Assembly: GCA_951799445.1 (NCBI GenBank)
Contig: OX637291.1
Location: forward strand, 1,366,501 to 1,430,500
Origin: Pseudisothecium myosuroides
Lineage: Eukaryota > Streptophyta > Bryopsida > Hypnales > Lembophyllaceae
DNA length: 64,000 nt
Reading direction: 5' to 3'
Within the stretch, counting starts at the first letter, position 1; every line of letters begins with the position of its first letter. Below, piece by piece: positions 20,457 through 32,617 of the stretch. The notes under the pieces are model-generated. The model saw nothing but the letters and a program-made list of their open reading frames with translations, ran no database searches and was not told the origin of the DNA. The position numbers and the translations under genes are program-made.

Positions 20457-22697
20457 TGCATCTAATTCTTTTGTATAGCGACAAGCCCTAACAAACTACC
20501 AGATCACCAATTTATGCATCAGTGAAGGCCTGCACAACCACCAAGATCACAGCAGTCAGACTTCACACTTCAATTCTGAGATACAGAAATTTGGTAATCT
20601 GGCACTTGCTATATATTCCACATTCATGTCTCCTGAGTTTGATGACTTGGCAGTGGAGGCACCATCACTTGACATTGAGTTCGGTACATGTGCAAGCTTT
20701 GTTACATGTGCCCAAAGTGGTACCATTTCTGGTACCATGACTGGTACCATTTCATCGACTTCATTACTAGTTTACCACGTTTAGCACCACATTAAGGTAA
20801 ATGGATTGTTGTATTCTAGTTAACTTACTGCCCACTAATCAAGATTACTACAGGTTCTAATTACAAAACCTTCACATACTTAAATAGATAACTAAATTTC
20901 ATAACCTTCAATTCATAAGTTTTTGCTATCAGAGATATTATAGGAGGGTACCTTTCTGCTCTGCAAGGTCATCTGTTGTACAAGGCCATCCGCAGCTTTG
21001 AGAGCTGCAAAATAAGAGGCAGTCTTGATGATAAATCTGCAGTACACCCAAACATGAAATTCAAAACTTTCTCTTCATTGAATTACAAACTAAGTAACAC
21101 ACATTCAATCCCCCAACTTGACACATTCGTGAGCCCAATGACTTAAATATACTCTATATCAGTACTGGTTTTTGTAGCTTTGTGCATGATAGTCATGGAC
21201 ATCAATCTGTTGGTAATTGGTGCCTCAAATTTCCATTCATAGATCTTGTACACACTAAAATAACGCCAACCTCCCTGCCACTTGTGAAAACTTTCAATCC
21301 AAACTTGCAACAGTTTTTAAACATTATAGGTCCCTTACCAAGGAAAAAGCCTCACTCCAAAATCAAACGCTCAGAAAAAATGGTGGAGCCCGACAGCATG
21401 GGTGCCCTCGATGGCCACCTCATGGAAGCGAGCATGCACTACCACATGAGACCTGGTGATCCAGAAACTGTCTCAACCTATTTCTTTCCAAACTAAGAAG
21501 CCTCAACTGAGCAAATTCGTGGATCCTCCCTGTTTTTGATCGCCAACTCAAGAAAACGTATATTTTGATAAATTGGCGTATGGGTGCTGTTCATGCAGGA
21601 TCGGATTCGTGCTCGATCCAAGGAAGGTAACTCGTTCACCACGGGCGAAGGGAAAGAGTTTGGATTACTGGTAGGAATTGGCGCAAGTCTCACATGGCAG
21701 AGAGGGACGCTAAGAGTACGTACCCAATTCACGGAGATTGCACGATCAAAGTCTCAACCCTGAAGCAAGAAATGTAACGGAGATTGCACGATCAAGTCTC
21801 AACCTTGAACCACTACTGAGGCACCTCCTTACTACCTCACTTTTGAACAGCACGCCAAGATTACTACAGGTTCTAACTTGAAAACTTACAGTATTGTGAC
21901 CGATCAGTAAGCTCGTGGCGCCCACCTCTATCCCCAGCCAAATCTCCAGCATCCGCTTCCTTCTATCCCGCTCATCAGTCTCCAGCAATCGTCGCCTCTC
22001 TAGCTCCCGCTCCTCAATCTCCGTCGCAGCTGAAGCCAGACCACCAAACCTAAATCTGTCCAACCACCATGCGCCTCTCAAATCTCTCACACCGTCCACC
22101 TTTTCCACACATCTCAGTCGCTTCTAGCAATGACACTTACATCCAAAACTCTGTACAGTCCTCACAATCCAAACAATCGCAGAAGCTAGAGACTGGGGGA
22201 GACAACTACCGTCGAAGCAGAATGACGTCCACCCTACGAGAGCCTTGAACCTCCCCGCATCCTCCCCGCCACCTCCCGCCACCCCAGTCTGCAAAAATGA
22301 AGTGCAACTTGAGATCAACACCGTCTTCCTCTTACCATTTCGGCAGGAGAACTTCTGACTTCACGATAGTCGACTCACCTGTCAATGTCAACTGATTGCA
22401 GTCATGGCGGTGATTCTGATTGGGCATTCAAGGCGACAGATTGAAAGAAGTACGTGGAAGGCGAAATTAATTGCGCATGCACATTTCTGTGACTTTGTCC
22501 AGAACGTCGGAGACTGGGAGTAAGCCGTCATATCCCAATGAATACCTGATTAGTTATGATAATCAGATTTTGACATAATATTTCTTATCATGCAAATCAC
22601 GTAAACACTTTATTATACTGTAATTGGCATGTGCTTATGTCAAAGTTCACATTTTAACTAATATCTAGATACTATAATTCCAGTAAACATTTATCCT
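20457..22697. other. Upstream region of the minus gene, with uncertain exon-like pieces
   Basis: On the minus strand, 22108-21891 is open, charged and helical (EIEERELERRRLLE) and ends at a GTAAGTT donor, but has no ATG. A 51-56 bp AG/GT-bounded piece lies near 20951-21006. They could be 5' exons of the gene starting at 20456, or a separate small gene. On the plus strand near 20580-20780 an open frame without ATG contains three GGTACC repeats. A 104-codon frame at 21182-21496 has no known motif. None is strong enough to call. Confidence 0.35.
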
Positions 22698-24000
22698 GTG
22701 ACGGCCTTTGTGAGCTCCCAATTTGTCACTTGGGACTCGTAGAATTATTTTTTTGGAAATTTGCAATTTAAAGTTGATAAAAGTATAGAAAAATCCATAA
22801 AAAGAGTGTAGAACCGAAATAGGGTTGTGTCATACCCATTATAGTATTTGGTCTAGATTTGTGTTTTTTACTTAGAATCCCTCAAACCTTGCCTAAAAAT
22901 AGTATAGAAATAACGGAAAGGTTAGAGTTGGAGGATTCGAGTCACACAGCCCCAAAAGGGCTAAATCCCACCATGAATGTGGCGATTCATGGCTAGGTCG
23001 GTCCGAGGGATCCACAGCGAGGCCACTAGGTCGGGTCCTAGAGTTAGATTTAGAATTCCCCATTAGATCGACGAATTCCCAAAATCCCGATTGTTAGTAT
23101 GCAGGAGCCACTCACGCAAGACCGGGCCCGTGGAGGAATCTACAGCCCAAGGATGGTGTTCTAGGGTAAATCCCATGCCAGGAGTCCAACGGCGAAATCG
23201 GTTCGCCAAGATTCCTCCACCCGCAGAAGATTCCCGCACTGTCGCTAATTCGAGGAGATGGCCAGTTTTGAATCTCCATTGACCAATCGTGCCAGGTACG
23301 GAAACACACCCGCACGTCTTTCATGCGACTCCCTGAGAGGTCACGTGAAAAATCCCGGCATCTTCCGACTTGCAGAAGAACCTTTTTCCGGGTGGTCAAC
23401 CCTCCTAACTTCCAACGGGAATTTCATGGAAATTACCCAGGTTACAATAAAATCTCACTAAAAATTAGACTAGCTTGTTTTATAATAATAATGCGCTCCG
23501 TGAAGTTTCACGACATTCCGATAGCGGCAAGTACCCGAACTGGCGAGATTCCTCGGGAATTAACCATGTGGCGGGGTCCCCACCACGTTGACCGGCATTC
23601 CGGGACCATACGATGGCGAAACGAAGTCAACCAAAAGTCCTTCCCGACTCTCTCGCACCTACTGGAGACCCTAAGCTATTCACATTTCTCAAAATAGGAG
23701 ACCCCCAAGATCTAGGATTTTACCACGATTTGGTTTTTAAACTAAATTAGCCTACGATGGGTTTTTGGCCTCGGTATGGGGGGTAGAGGGGTTTAGGACT
23801 AAACATGGCGTTCTGGATCCAACGGCGCAATCCGTTTGACGATTGGAGCTAATCTCCAAAAGTTAGGATGTTGGTCCAGCATAGATGGTAGAAGTAGAAA
23901 TTTAGGATGTAGGATGAAAATCTTTGAAGATGAGGATGAAAATCCCCGTTGATAAGGTTACCTTAGAGCTTTAGAGAGAGGGGTGAGCCCTTGGGAAACC

Positions 24001-24008
24001 TATATAAG
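24001..24008 (+). promoter_or_regulatory. TATA-box candidate
   Basis: TATATAAG directly precedes GGGCCCC and, about 25-30 bases on, a pyrimidine-rich initiator-like stretch (CTCTCTCTAAAACACC). No coding region starts nearby, so it may be the core promoter of a repeat or an LTR. Confidence 0.4.
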
Positions 24009-24423
24009 GGCCCCATTTCTCTCTCTAAAACACCCCTTCACTTTTGTTTGGGTCCGTGGGTCCAATTTGCTTTGGATATTTTGGCGTTTGAAGCCAAAAA
24101 CCTCTACGGTATTTTTGGAGCACTTTTTGCTTCGTTGTTGCTAGATTTCAAGCTTTGAAGGTCCTTAGGGGGTCCTTCTATCTTGCCTTGTGTACTTCTC
24201 GTGCGTTTGTTATACCTTTGTTACGAGTTAAGAGTCCTTGTTTCTCTCTTGTAGTTCCTTTGTGATCTAACGTGTGAGTTTAGGAGTCTTTTGGTGTCTT
24301 GTCCTAATCCTAAAGCCACCCTCCACCGTACCTTGGCGATGCCGCTTTGGAGGGCCTTTAGCTTGTGAAGTTGTGTGTCTTTACGTGTCCTAACCGTGTT
24401 GTTTCCCTCACTTGTGTATTCTC

Positions 24424-24780
24424 ATCCTCTTCTAATCTTCCCCTTGTTGTGTGGACCCCCTCTTGGGACGGCAAAGCTTTGGCTTTGTCACGTATGTTCT
24501 TTAACTTTGTCTTTTCTACCTTCTTCTAACCTTCCCCTGGTTGTGTGGACCCCCCCTCGGGACGGCGAAGCTTTGGCTTTGTCACGTGTGTTCCTTAACT
24601 TTGTCTTTTCTACCTTCTTCTAATACTCCCCTTGTTGTGTGGACCCCCCCTCGGGACGGCGAAGCTTTGGCTTCGTCACGTGTATTCCTTAACTTTGTCT
24701 TGTCTACCTTCTTCTAGTATTCCCCTTGTTGTGTGAACCCCCCCCATGGCGGCGAAGCTTTGAACTAGTGACCACGTCAA
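24424..24780 (+). repeat. Four-copy tandem repeat, 93-94 bp period
   Basis: The segment TTGTGTGGACCCC starts at 24448, 24541, 24635 and (as TTGTGTGAACCCC) 24729. Each copy is followed by a GGACGGCGAAGCTTTGG-type core, except in the last, and by TTAACTTTGTCTT. Related GCGGAGC(T/C)TTGAACC cores continue more loosely to about 24890. Confidence 0.85.
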
Positions 24781-25112
24781 GTCCTATAGTGTGTGTTAAA
24801 ATAGTCTTAGACGGCGGAGCTTTGAACCCGTGGAGTGTTACAAGTCCTAAAGTTGGTGTTAAAACCAATTTTACGGCGGAGCCTTGAACCTCCATAGCTT
24901 TAGATTCCAAAATCTAGTTTCCAAGACCTTCTTGGAAAAGTCCAGAGTTTAGCTTCCAAGATTGGTCACGAGTTTCTCGGAAGAGAGTGACCATCCTGTA
25001 GCACTTAGCTTAGGTGACCGTTCTAAAAATTTGGGGCCGAACTCCCCGGACGGCGAAGCTTCGACCCTAGCCCTAACCCCTTACAAAAATCCATTTTAAA
25101 GTTTGTATTAGT

Positions 25113-25132
25113 GGGTTCCCCTAAGGGAACCC
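25113..25132. repeat. Perfect inverted repeat, 8-bp arms, 4-base loop
   Basis: GGGTTCCC, CTAA, GGGAACCC. It lies ten bases before a run of eight T within the composite repeat block. It could form a stable hairpin, but no transcript is evident. Confidence 0.8.
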
Positions 25133-25179
25133 GGTTGTGTGGATTTTTTTTGGAAGGATAGCTAAGTGCCCAGACCAGC

Positions 25180-25400
25180 ATACAGCCAGCATACCGGGCC
25201 AGCATACCGGGCCAGCATACCGGCCAGCATACAGTCAGCATACAGCCAGCCATACCGGGCCAGCATACCAGACCAGCCGGCAGCCAGCCATACAGCCAGC
25301 ATACATCGGGCAGTCCGTTGACTGAACTGAACATCAGCATCGGGACTGGTCGGTTGACTGAACTGAACATCAGCCATCGGGCCAGCTAATTGAACTAATT
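25180..25400 (+). repeat. CAGCATACCGGGC minisatellite
   Basis: Irregular tandem copies of CAGCATACCGGGC and CAGCATACAGC from about 25180 to 25310 are followed by two copies of TTGACTGAACTGAACATCAGC (near 25318 and 25354). Unit lengths of 10-17 bases vary, and no separate spacers exist, so it is not a CRISPR array. Confidence 0.8.
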
Positions 25401-26029
25401 TCTGGATTTCTAGAACTAAACGGGACGATGCCCTGCGGGGCCCCAACCACCCTTTTTTTTTTGATTTTTTGATCTTCTAAAATCTGAAATTTTGAATCCA
25501 GTTGGGAAGAGGAAAAAACTCAACTTGGAACTTCAAAAACACAAGAGAAAGGGGGGGAGAAATAGAAGCTGCCGCTCCACGCGCCACCTGCACAAAAGCA
25601 TCCGATCCTACCTGCATCACCACTCACACCTACACACAATGGAAGGAAATTAGGGAGAAGGATGTGTTATAGGAGTGGAAAGGAGAGAGATGATAAATAG
25701 TGCCTAGCTAGGAGATTAGGTAGGAAATCTAGAAAAACTCCTTGCAACCGTTGGAAGGAGGACTAGGATGACACAAAGCAAAGTTGCGTAAGAGGGTAGG
25801 AGGCTCATTAAAACTTCACGAAGTTTGAGACTAGAAGCGTAAGACCACCATCACCACGGTTGGTGGAATAGTTCAAGAGTAGAAGGAAGAGGAGGAGAGA
25901 AAGAAAAGGAGAAGGAAATGGAGGGAAAAGGTTAGACCATCATACTTGTAACGTTTTAAATCTACTTGACTATTTGATCTTTAATTTTTTATCCTAAATC
26001 TAGGATTAAAACGATAGGATTAAATTTGG

Positions 26030-26610
26030 AAGTAGAAGTCAAAAGTCAAAAGTCAAAAGTTTAGATTAAACTTAAAGGTCAAATTTTAGAGTCAATTAGG
26101 GGAGTAAAAAGTGAGAATAAAAAGCTAAAAGTAGAAGTTAAAAGTTAGAAGTAGAAGTAAAATTTTAGAGTTAGTAGAAATCTAGAGTCAAAGTGAAAAC
26201 TTAGAGTCAAACCTAGAGGTTAAAATTGGGGATTGATTTTAGAAGTAAAAATTTAGGATTAAAAGTAAAAAACCTAGAGTTAAATTAGGAGTAAAAAATC
26301 TATAGTAAAAAGTGAAAAGTTAGAGTTAACTTTAGAGGGTAAATCTTAGAGTAGTTTAGAGATAATGACATAGAATTAGAAGTGAAACTTAGAATTACCC
26401 TAGAAGGTTAAAACTTGGAAGTTAGGAGTCGAAGTTGATTTAGAAGTAAAAACTTAGAGTTAAAAGTTAAACCTAGGGTTAAATTCCGAGAATAAATTTC
26501 AGAGTTAAATTAGGCGTAAAAACCTAGAGTTTCATTTAGAGGTTGAAGATTAGAGTAAGGGTTAAACTTTAGAGTTAGTCTTTAGAGTAGAACTTCTAGG
26601 TGGAGTCTTA
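26030..26610 (+). repeat. Degenerate AGTTAAAAG / TTAGAGT tract
   Basis: About 580 bases of low-complexity DNA made of variants of AAAAGTC, AAGTTAGAAGTAGAAGT and TTAGAGTTAAA on the plus strand. It starts with a clean triple AAAAGTC run. The period is about 6-8 bases but irregular. It differs from the plant telomere repeat (TTTAGGG) although it shares the TTAG core. Confidence 0.7.
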
Positions 26611-26700
26611 AAATCCCACGATAGTCTTAGAGGTTCATGGAAGATACATAGGGGTTCCTCTTTTTACATAGTTAGGGACGTTAGAAATGACGCCAACTAC

Positions 26701-27791
26701 TCAGTCCCCCCTCGACATAGGATAGATAGTTAGGGAATTAGAATTTTACCATTACCCCTGAGCATTGCAGTTACCTTGTGAGTTACTACATGCATTCTAA
26801 TTATTCGCTGCCATCCACGACACTTAGGAAACGTTAGCAAAAAAGATCCATTGCTTGGAAGGCACAGTGGACCGCGCTCACATCACCCCCATATATTAAA
26901 AAATGTGGATAAAGGCATAGAACCTGGTCGGTGTTTGCTCGATTACCAAGGGTGGGTAATCCAGCGCCCACAGCCTTGTGCGTTAAGCTTTTGTTGGAAT
27001 CACTTCTTTACTTGTCTGAGAAAATTTTGACATTTCCATTTCTTATTTGAAGAGTGCAGGGTCTGAATGAAATAAATTGCGTAGAAATTAGTCTCTGAGA
27101 TAAGCCTGCAGATTATGTGGTTGGAGTGTTTCGCTTTCGGCTACTGATCTGGTAAAGAATACCATACTACTCAAATTGGTTTAGAGAATAAAATTGAGAA
27201 TTCATCATCCTATATTATGTTGGAGAAGCTAAATCTAGTTTATACTTAAGGGTACTCAAAATTGTAGGCAATATTCAATCGATTCACATGCATCATTATT
27301 CAGTAGTGTTGTTGGATGTTCTCGTCATTCAACTCCAACAAGCGACATTTTACCGTAGTGAAGAGGGCAACAGGCCAAAAGGGCAAGCTTGTAATAAGAA
27401 AAAAGGCTTCACGAAGTTCATATAATTTAGAAGAAATATAAGGGACACCAGCAATGAGCTTGAGAACAATGAATAGTGAAAGCAATCAGTACTGATTTTT
27501 CGGGCAAACTTATAACAAAAACACATTCCAACATTCACATACTGGCTAACAATCATAGCACTGAAACTAGCACTCAAAAACACCCACTCTTCCACGGAAG
27601 CCATTAAATCTAGGTAAGCTAACACTCCTTGGCTTCCAGACCCTTGAACTGCCCCCCAAAAGGGACCATAACTATATCCATCATCTATTGTTGAATTAAT
27701 CAAGTCCACAGGAAATTAAACATAGAGCATGATTCAAACAAACGGTATTAGCTAGTGAGTATACATGTGAAATTCTCAAACTTATTATAAA
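26701..27791. other. Intergenic, 3' flank of the transposase-like gene
   Basis: No supported gene. The open frame at 27350-27709 (minus) starts on a non-ATG codon, is hydrophobic and has no recognised domain. It lies just downstream of the transposase-like stop codon and is probably 3' untranslated or flanking DNA. Terminal inverted repeats of the element were not found by eye. Confidence 0.5.
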
Positions 27792-30700
27792 TTAGTCAAA
27801 CGGATGCTCTAAAACATGGTTGATTGTCTGCAAGGTCTCTGCTGACAACTCGTAAGTAGGTCGACTGCCTTTACATCTATGGCGAGTAGGTAACATAGCA
27901 AATTTAGCCACTTTCACAAGGTGTGAATAAATGTAGTCAGGCCCAGCATTGTCATCAAGATGGTATGTTTTGCTTCCATCTTGTAATATCTCATACCAGT
28001 GGCCTCTAATCACAAACTCTCCGGTTAGGTAGGTATTTCCAAATCTATCCCGAAAAGTTCTAGCCACCTCATGAATTGGCTTGTCACACTGAAATAGCCA
28101 AAAAATTTCACCTGATTCTGAGTAGGCAGGCACGGCAATATTATCTCCAATGTTCACAGTCTCGGCTAGTACTTCACCATCTTCTCCATATTCCATTTCA
28201 TCCTCTTGGTCCAGAACCAATCTTCTCACACCCGAACAAGCTTTGGATTTGCAATCTCTTCAAACAAAATCCTGGAACATGGGCACTCTCTGTGCATTCT
28301 TCTTCTAGAACTCCTTCACAAGAAATACATGAACAAGAAAGTTGCCTGTATTGCAATAATGTCACATCTTGGCACGACACACTTTTAGTTTGGTGCATAG
28401 AACGGCTACCAGAAATTGTTGAGCAGTCAAATGGAAAAGACCTATCAACATCATCAATCTTCACTTCCCAAAAATGTAGATTCACCTCCTTCCGGACATT
28501 TGGGTGGGCTGCATGAACCTTTGTTGATTGTGATCGCATGTATCGCACAACGTCATGAGCATTTTGGATCTTTGTGGCATTTGGCTTCACTTGTTCTTTT
28601 CTGATCTCCCGCTTCAAAAGTGCACCGCAACCATCCACTTCTCCCTTCCCATGGCCACTAGCAAAATAATTCCATATCATGGACATCCCACCTTCTAGTT
28701 CAGGACACATTGTGATTTGTGGATATCTTGAAATGAAGTACCAAGCTCTAGCACTTTTGAATTGTCCACTGCAGCCATCGGACCAGACAACGTGGCGCTG
28801 TGGGAAGCACTTCTGAGTCTGCAAATATTGCCAGTGCAATTGAAAGCAATGTTGGACAAACAAGGTATCGCGTTGCTTGTCATCCGATATGTAGTAATGT
28901 ACCTCTTTCAAAATGCGAGTAGAAGGATCATCAGAGGGACTGTATGTTGGATTCTGTCGGTACGTGATGTGCACAAGTATTGATACTTGAAAGTTATACC
29001 AGTGCATGTCTTGAACCTCGTTCTGCATCTTGAAAGCGTAGTTCTCATTGAAATCAATGCAGGAGACAATTGTGTCAGAAGGAAAATTTTTGAGATAAGA
29101 TTTGAACTCTTGCGCTTGCCATTTCGAGATCCAGTTGTGTTTTATAAACTCTGGCAAGCTTGCTCTCAAGTAATCCAACAACTCTAATAGACTGCTGTGG
29201 ACATGCTCCAGCCGACTAGCTTTTTTGTTAGCACCATTGGCATCTTTGCCTACCACCACTTTTGTGAGCTTCCGCCATTGTACTAGTACGTTGGTCTCCG
29301 CCACTTCTCTTGGACACACCTTCAAGTTCTGGGCGCCACAATTTGGACAAGCTCCAAGAAGGCATTCACGTCGATGGAACTCTGAGTACAATGGCTTTGC
29401 ACAAAGGATTGAGCACCACAAATCTGAAACTCGATTGTAGTTGCAAGTGAATGCTTGACATCCAAGCACGTCATCTGGTGTTCCGGGAGGGCGACAAATT
29501 TTGCACATACAGTCACAACCCTCGTGAATCCCTTGCCCCTTTGCCCTCATCGCATTAATTCCAACACAAAGTTCTTCCATTTCGCTATGACGGTGGCAAA
29601 CACATGTATTCCATTCTGTCAACCTTTTCACAAAATAAGGCTTCAAATTGGAAAAGGCTGTTAGCATGATTTTGATGTCTGCGTACTTGTGCTTGAAACA
29701 AGTGAAGAAATCCAACTGCATAAAGAAATTGACAAATTAATTAGTACATTGTGGTCACTTCAAATTGCCTGGGCTTAAGAACAAATCACTAGAGCAATAT
29801 TTGGAAAAGCAGTAAGAGCATTAAAAGCAATTAGATAATTCATTGGTTAGCCAGGTTTCTAACTCTAAACTGCACAATCTGTCCTCAAAATGTAATGTTT
29901 GATGGGCTTAGATTAATCACCCTTTAAACTCAGAACTCTAGACATTTCATCAAACTCAAAAGTTCTTGACATTCTAGCTGTGAGAGCAGAAGAGGAATTA
30001 AAAGCTTCTATTTAAATAAGCCTTTATAATAAGCAATACCATTGAGTAACGCCTTCTACATTCTCAAATAAGAAATCAAAATTGAAGATGCTTAGAAAAA
30101 CAAAATTTCTCTCAATTGATGACTTTCTAAGGCAGGCTTGTCAACTGCAAACATGGTCATTCCTATGATTCTGAGTAGTAGAATTGGTCCCGAAAGTTCT
30201 AAGACCTGGGAGTTTCAAGCACATACAATTCTGGAACTATGGACTACCAAAATTCAAGATGCTCAAAGTCCCAGAGGCAGACAATAAACCATCTCACATT
30301 CCACCTAAAATCGCAACTAAAACATTTAGAAATTATCACTTCACACGGCATTGAACATTGAACCTATTGCTAGAAAGCACTGGAGAAGGCCTTGTGACGT
30401 GGATAAGCACTGGAAAAATCATAAAGCACTGAAGAAGTAGTAGAAAGGACTTGTGAAGCACGAGAAATTAAAGCAAACGTCTCATAAAGCGAAGGTCTCC
30501 AAAAGCAAAGGACTCAAAAAGCAGAAGGACTCAAAAAGCAAAAGGACTCAAAAAGGAAAAGGACTCAAAAGGGATAGTCAATTAAAGCACTGCAAGAGTA
30601 TTGACAAAGGACTCACTTAGAACTCAATAAGGAATTGTGGAGTCATTAGGCCATTAGTATTCCTTTTCAGTGCTTCAAAAAAGCAAACCAGTCATTCTAA

Positions 30701-32334
30701 AGCACGACGAAAGCAAGACAAAATCAATAGTTTGCTTCCAAAGGACTGCATTGATGCATCCAGAAACAACGAAAACTCTGAAGTCCTTTAAAAAGCACAA
30801 GATCATCCCACTGCAAAGCAACACTGTCTCTTAGAAGTAAACATCAAAACAGTAAAATGAATCTGAAAGAAATGAAGACCTCTAAATCACTATACAATGA
30901 AGTCATAACTTGCAAAACAAGTTATGTTAATTACAAGATACAAAGGTAATAATTTCAAATGCTTAAGTAAGATCTTTGCTGAATACACATTTGATCCTGG
31001 AACGTATAGATATTTTCAATTAGTAAAGCAATAGACTATTCAATGTGAGTTCTGAAGCTATATTTCATTTTTGAACTATTACATGTTGCAACAGATGACT
31101 TTGTGCTGAAGCTTGCACAAATGTTGAAACAACAAAAATGATAGACAATACTTACACTCATCTACTTCCAATGCACCGAAAGCATGAAATTGTAGACCCT
31201 TGCTCTTCTTGTTTTGAATATCAACAACTGTGTTCAACCATACTGTCCTTGTGTTTAAAATCTAAACCTTTACAGTCTACACTGTGAAGGAGTTTTGAAT
31301 GAATCGATATTCAAGCCAAAAAAATCTCATAAGTACCAACATGAGACACAAATACAAAATTTATTATCAGAAATTGCCGTTTCATAGAATTGAATCACAA
31401 CTCGTATGATTAAATCAAACTTGCTATAGTCTATAGCTTTTTAGGTAAAATAGCAATAATGGTATTTGGAAACATATATATACTACGAGCTATAAGCAAA
31501 CAAGGCAGGTACCTGTGACTCTTCAAGAAAATGAGTTGGATGTTTCTCATACAGCTTAACACCAATGTGGAGTCGTCGAATTTGTTTCCGGTTTGGTGAC
31601 ACTGTCGTCTCAACAGTCCACCACTCAATGACCAGTGTTCTCACTTCCACTGTCAGAGCATCACTTCTTGTTGCCCTCTTCGGTGGATTCCAAAAGGCCT
31701 CAGCAGTACTGTCAAGAATGCGAATGGACACAACCCTCATGATATTTCGCCTGTCAATGCCTAGCACCTTTGAAGCACCTCTCTGGCTTCCGAAAGAGGA
31801 AGTTGTTGCCAAATGGCAAAGCATGTGCTTTGCGGCAACGGCTCTTTTAGATTTTTTTTCAACCAATACGTTCTGTGTCACTCCCTCTTTAAAGTTTGAA
31901 AGCAGGGTGTAGTTTTGCTTGATTTCTGAAATACTTTGCAAGTAATTCGGTAGAACGGATTTGAGAACAGGATGGGAAATCACCTTCTCTAAGACCCTTG
32001 TCTGCTTTGCTAGATCGCAGCCTGCTAAGGACGTCTTGATGTACATGGCACAATCTCGTGCTATCATCCCGGTTACACATTTGTCATTTGATGGTGCTCC
32101 CACAGGAACGGAAGTTGACTCTGTCGTTGGAATTGCAGAGTGAGACTCTGGCACTACTGTCTTGAGTTTGGATCTCGACTGTTGCTTGTATAGACGGTTC
32201 TTTTCTCTATGTGCTTCTAATTCCGCCTCATCAAGACCAGTAGTTCTATTCCTATTTTTTTGTTTATCTCTAGTAGAACCCATTGCTAAGTTGTCACTGT
32301 TGCTCGGATTGACAGAAAGACCTGAGCATGACAT
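27792..32334 (-). CDS. DDE transposase-like protein, one frameshift
   Basis: The model is exon 32334-31513 (274 codons, ends CAG before GTACCT), an intron of about 1.8 kb, then 29715 to about 28230, and after a one-base frame change about 28229-27792 (TAA). The N-terminal exon is basic (REKNRLYKQQSRSK) and ends in a charged segment (SPNRKQIRRL). The second exon has Cys-rich zinc-binding-type clusters (CVCHRH, CDCMCKIC, ACPNCG) and a putative RNase H-fold triad: D in CIDFNENY (about 29054), D in WSDGCSGQFK (about 28778) and E in GHGKGEVDG (about 28640). The C-terminal part (IGDNIAVPAYS, FWLFQCDK) matches the usual tail of this family. The family is widespread in animals and occurs in some plants. 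I assign no superfamily name. Transposition activity is inferred, and the frameshift would block it. Confidence 0.6.
30380..30860 (-). repeat. AAGGACTC repeat array in the transposase-gene intron
   Basis: On the plus strand the unit AAAAAGCA(A/G)AAGGACTC is repeated about four times at 30497-30575. Looser AAGGACT and AAAGCA copies extend from about 30380 to 30860. It lies wholly in the intron 31512-29716 and resembles the array at 9.7-10.04 kb. Confidence 0.65.
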
Positions 32335-32617
32335 TCAGTGAAACATGCATACATTAGACAACAAGTTGCTTTATCTTAAACAATATAGACATTCATTTGA
32401 GGAAAAGGCAACTTGATTTCAGTGATGCAATCCTCCTATGAAGCATACACGACTTGCACCAATTCCAAAGATCACTTGCAGGTTCAGATTGGTTTCTGGA
32501 TTGACATGGAGGCAAAGACGGAGAAATAGAAGAAGTCACTTATAATTTAAACAACAACTACAGCACATGAAAGTAAGTGATTTTTAAAACCGTGAAGTAT
32601 ACTTACCAACTATATTT

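Larger units (their letters stand above)
22698..26700. other. Composite repeat block, possible decayed LTR-type DNA
   Basis: There are no convincing genes here. The block starts with a TGTGACGG sequence typical of LTR ends but without a matching second copy in the window. It then holds a TATA element, a four-copy 94 bp tandem repeat, a perfect hairpin, a CAGCATACCGG minisatellite and a long degenerate purine-rich tract. The open frame at 23323-23697 has no motif. The layout (TG start, TATA box, C/T-rich leader) resembles an LTR promoter half, but no pol or integrase and no LTR pair is seen. Confidence 0.45.

Noticed and set aside
21182..21496. 104-codon plus-strand ORF as a gene
   Set aside because: No recognised motif, no splice context; left as uncertain intergenic sequence.
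23323..23697. 124-codon plus-strand ORF
   Set aside because: No motif, basic biased composition, and it lies inside a repeat-rich block.
25113..25150. Hairpin plus T-run as an intrinsic terminator
   Set aside because: The genome is eukaryotic and no transcript ends here; a rho-independent terminator has no meaning in this context.
25180..25310. CAGCATACCGGGC array as a CRISPR
   Set aside because: Units of 10-17 bases run head to tail with no spacers in a plant-type genome; it is a minisatellite.
27350..27709. 119-codon hydrophobic minus-strand ORF after the transposase-like gene
   Set aside because: Starts on a non-ATG codon, no family match, likely 3' flank.
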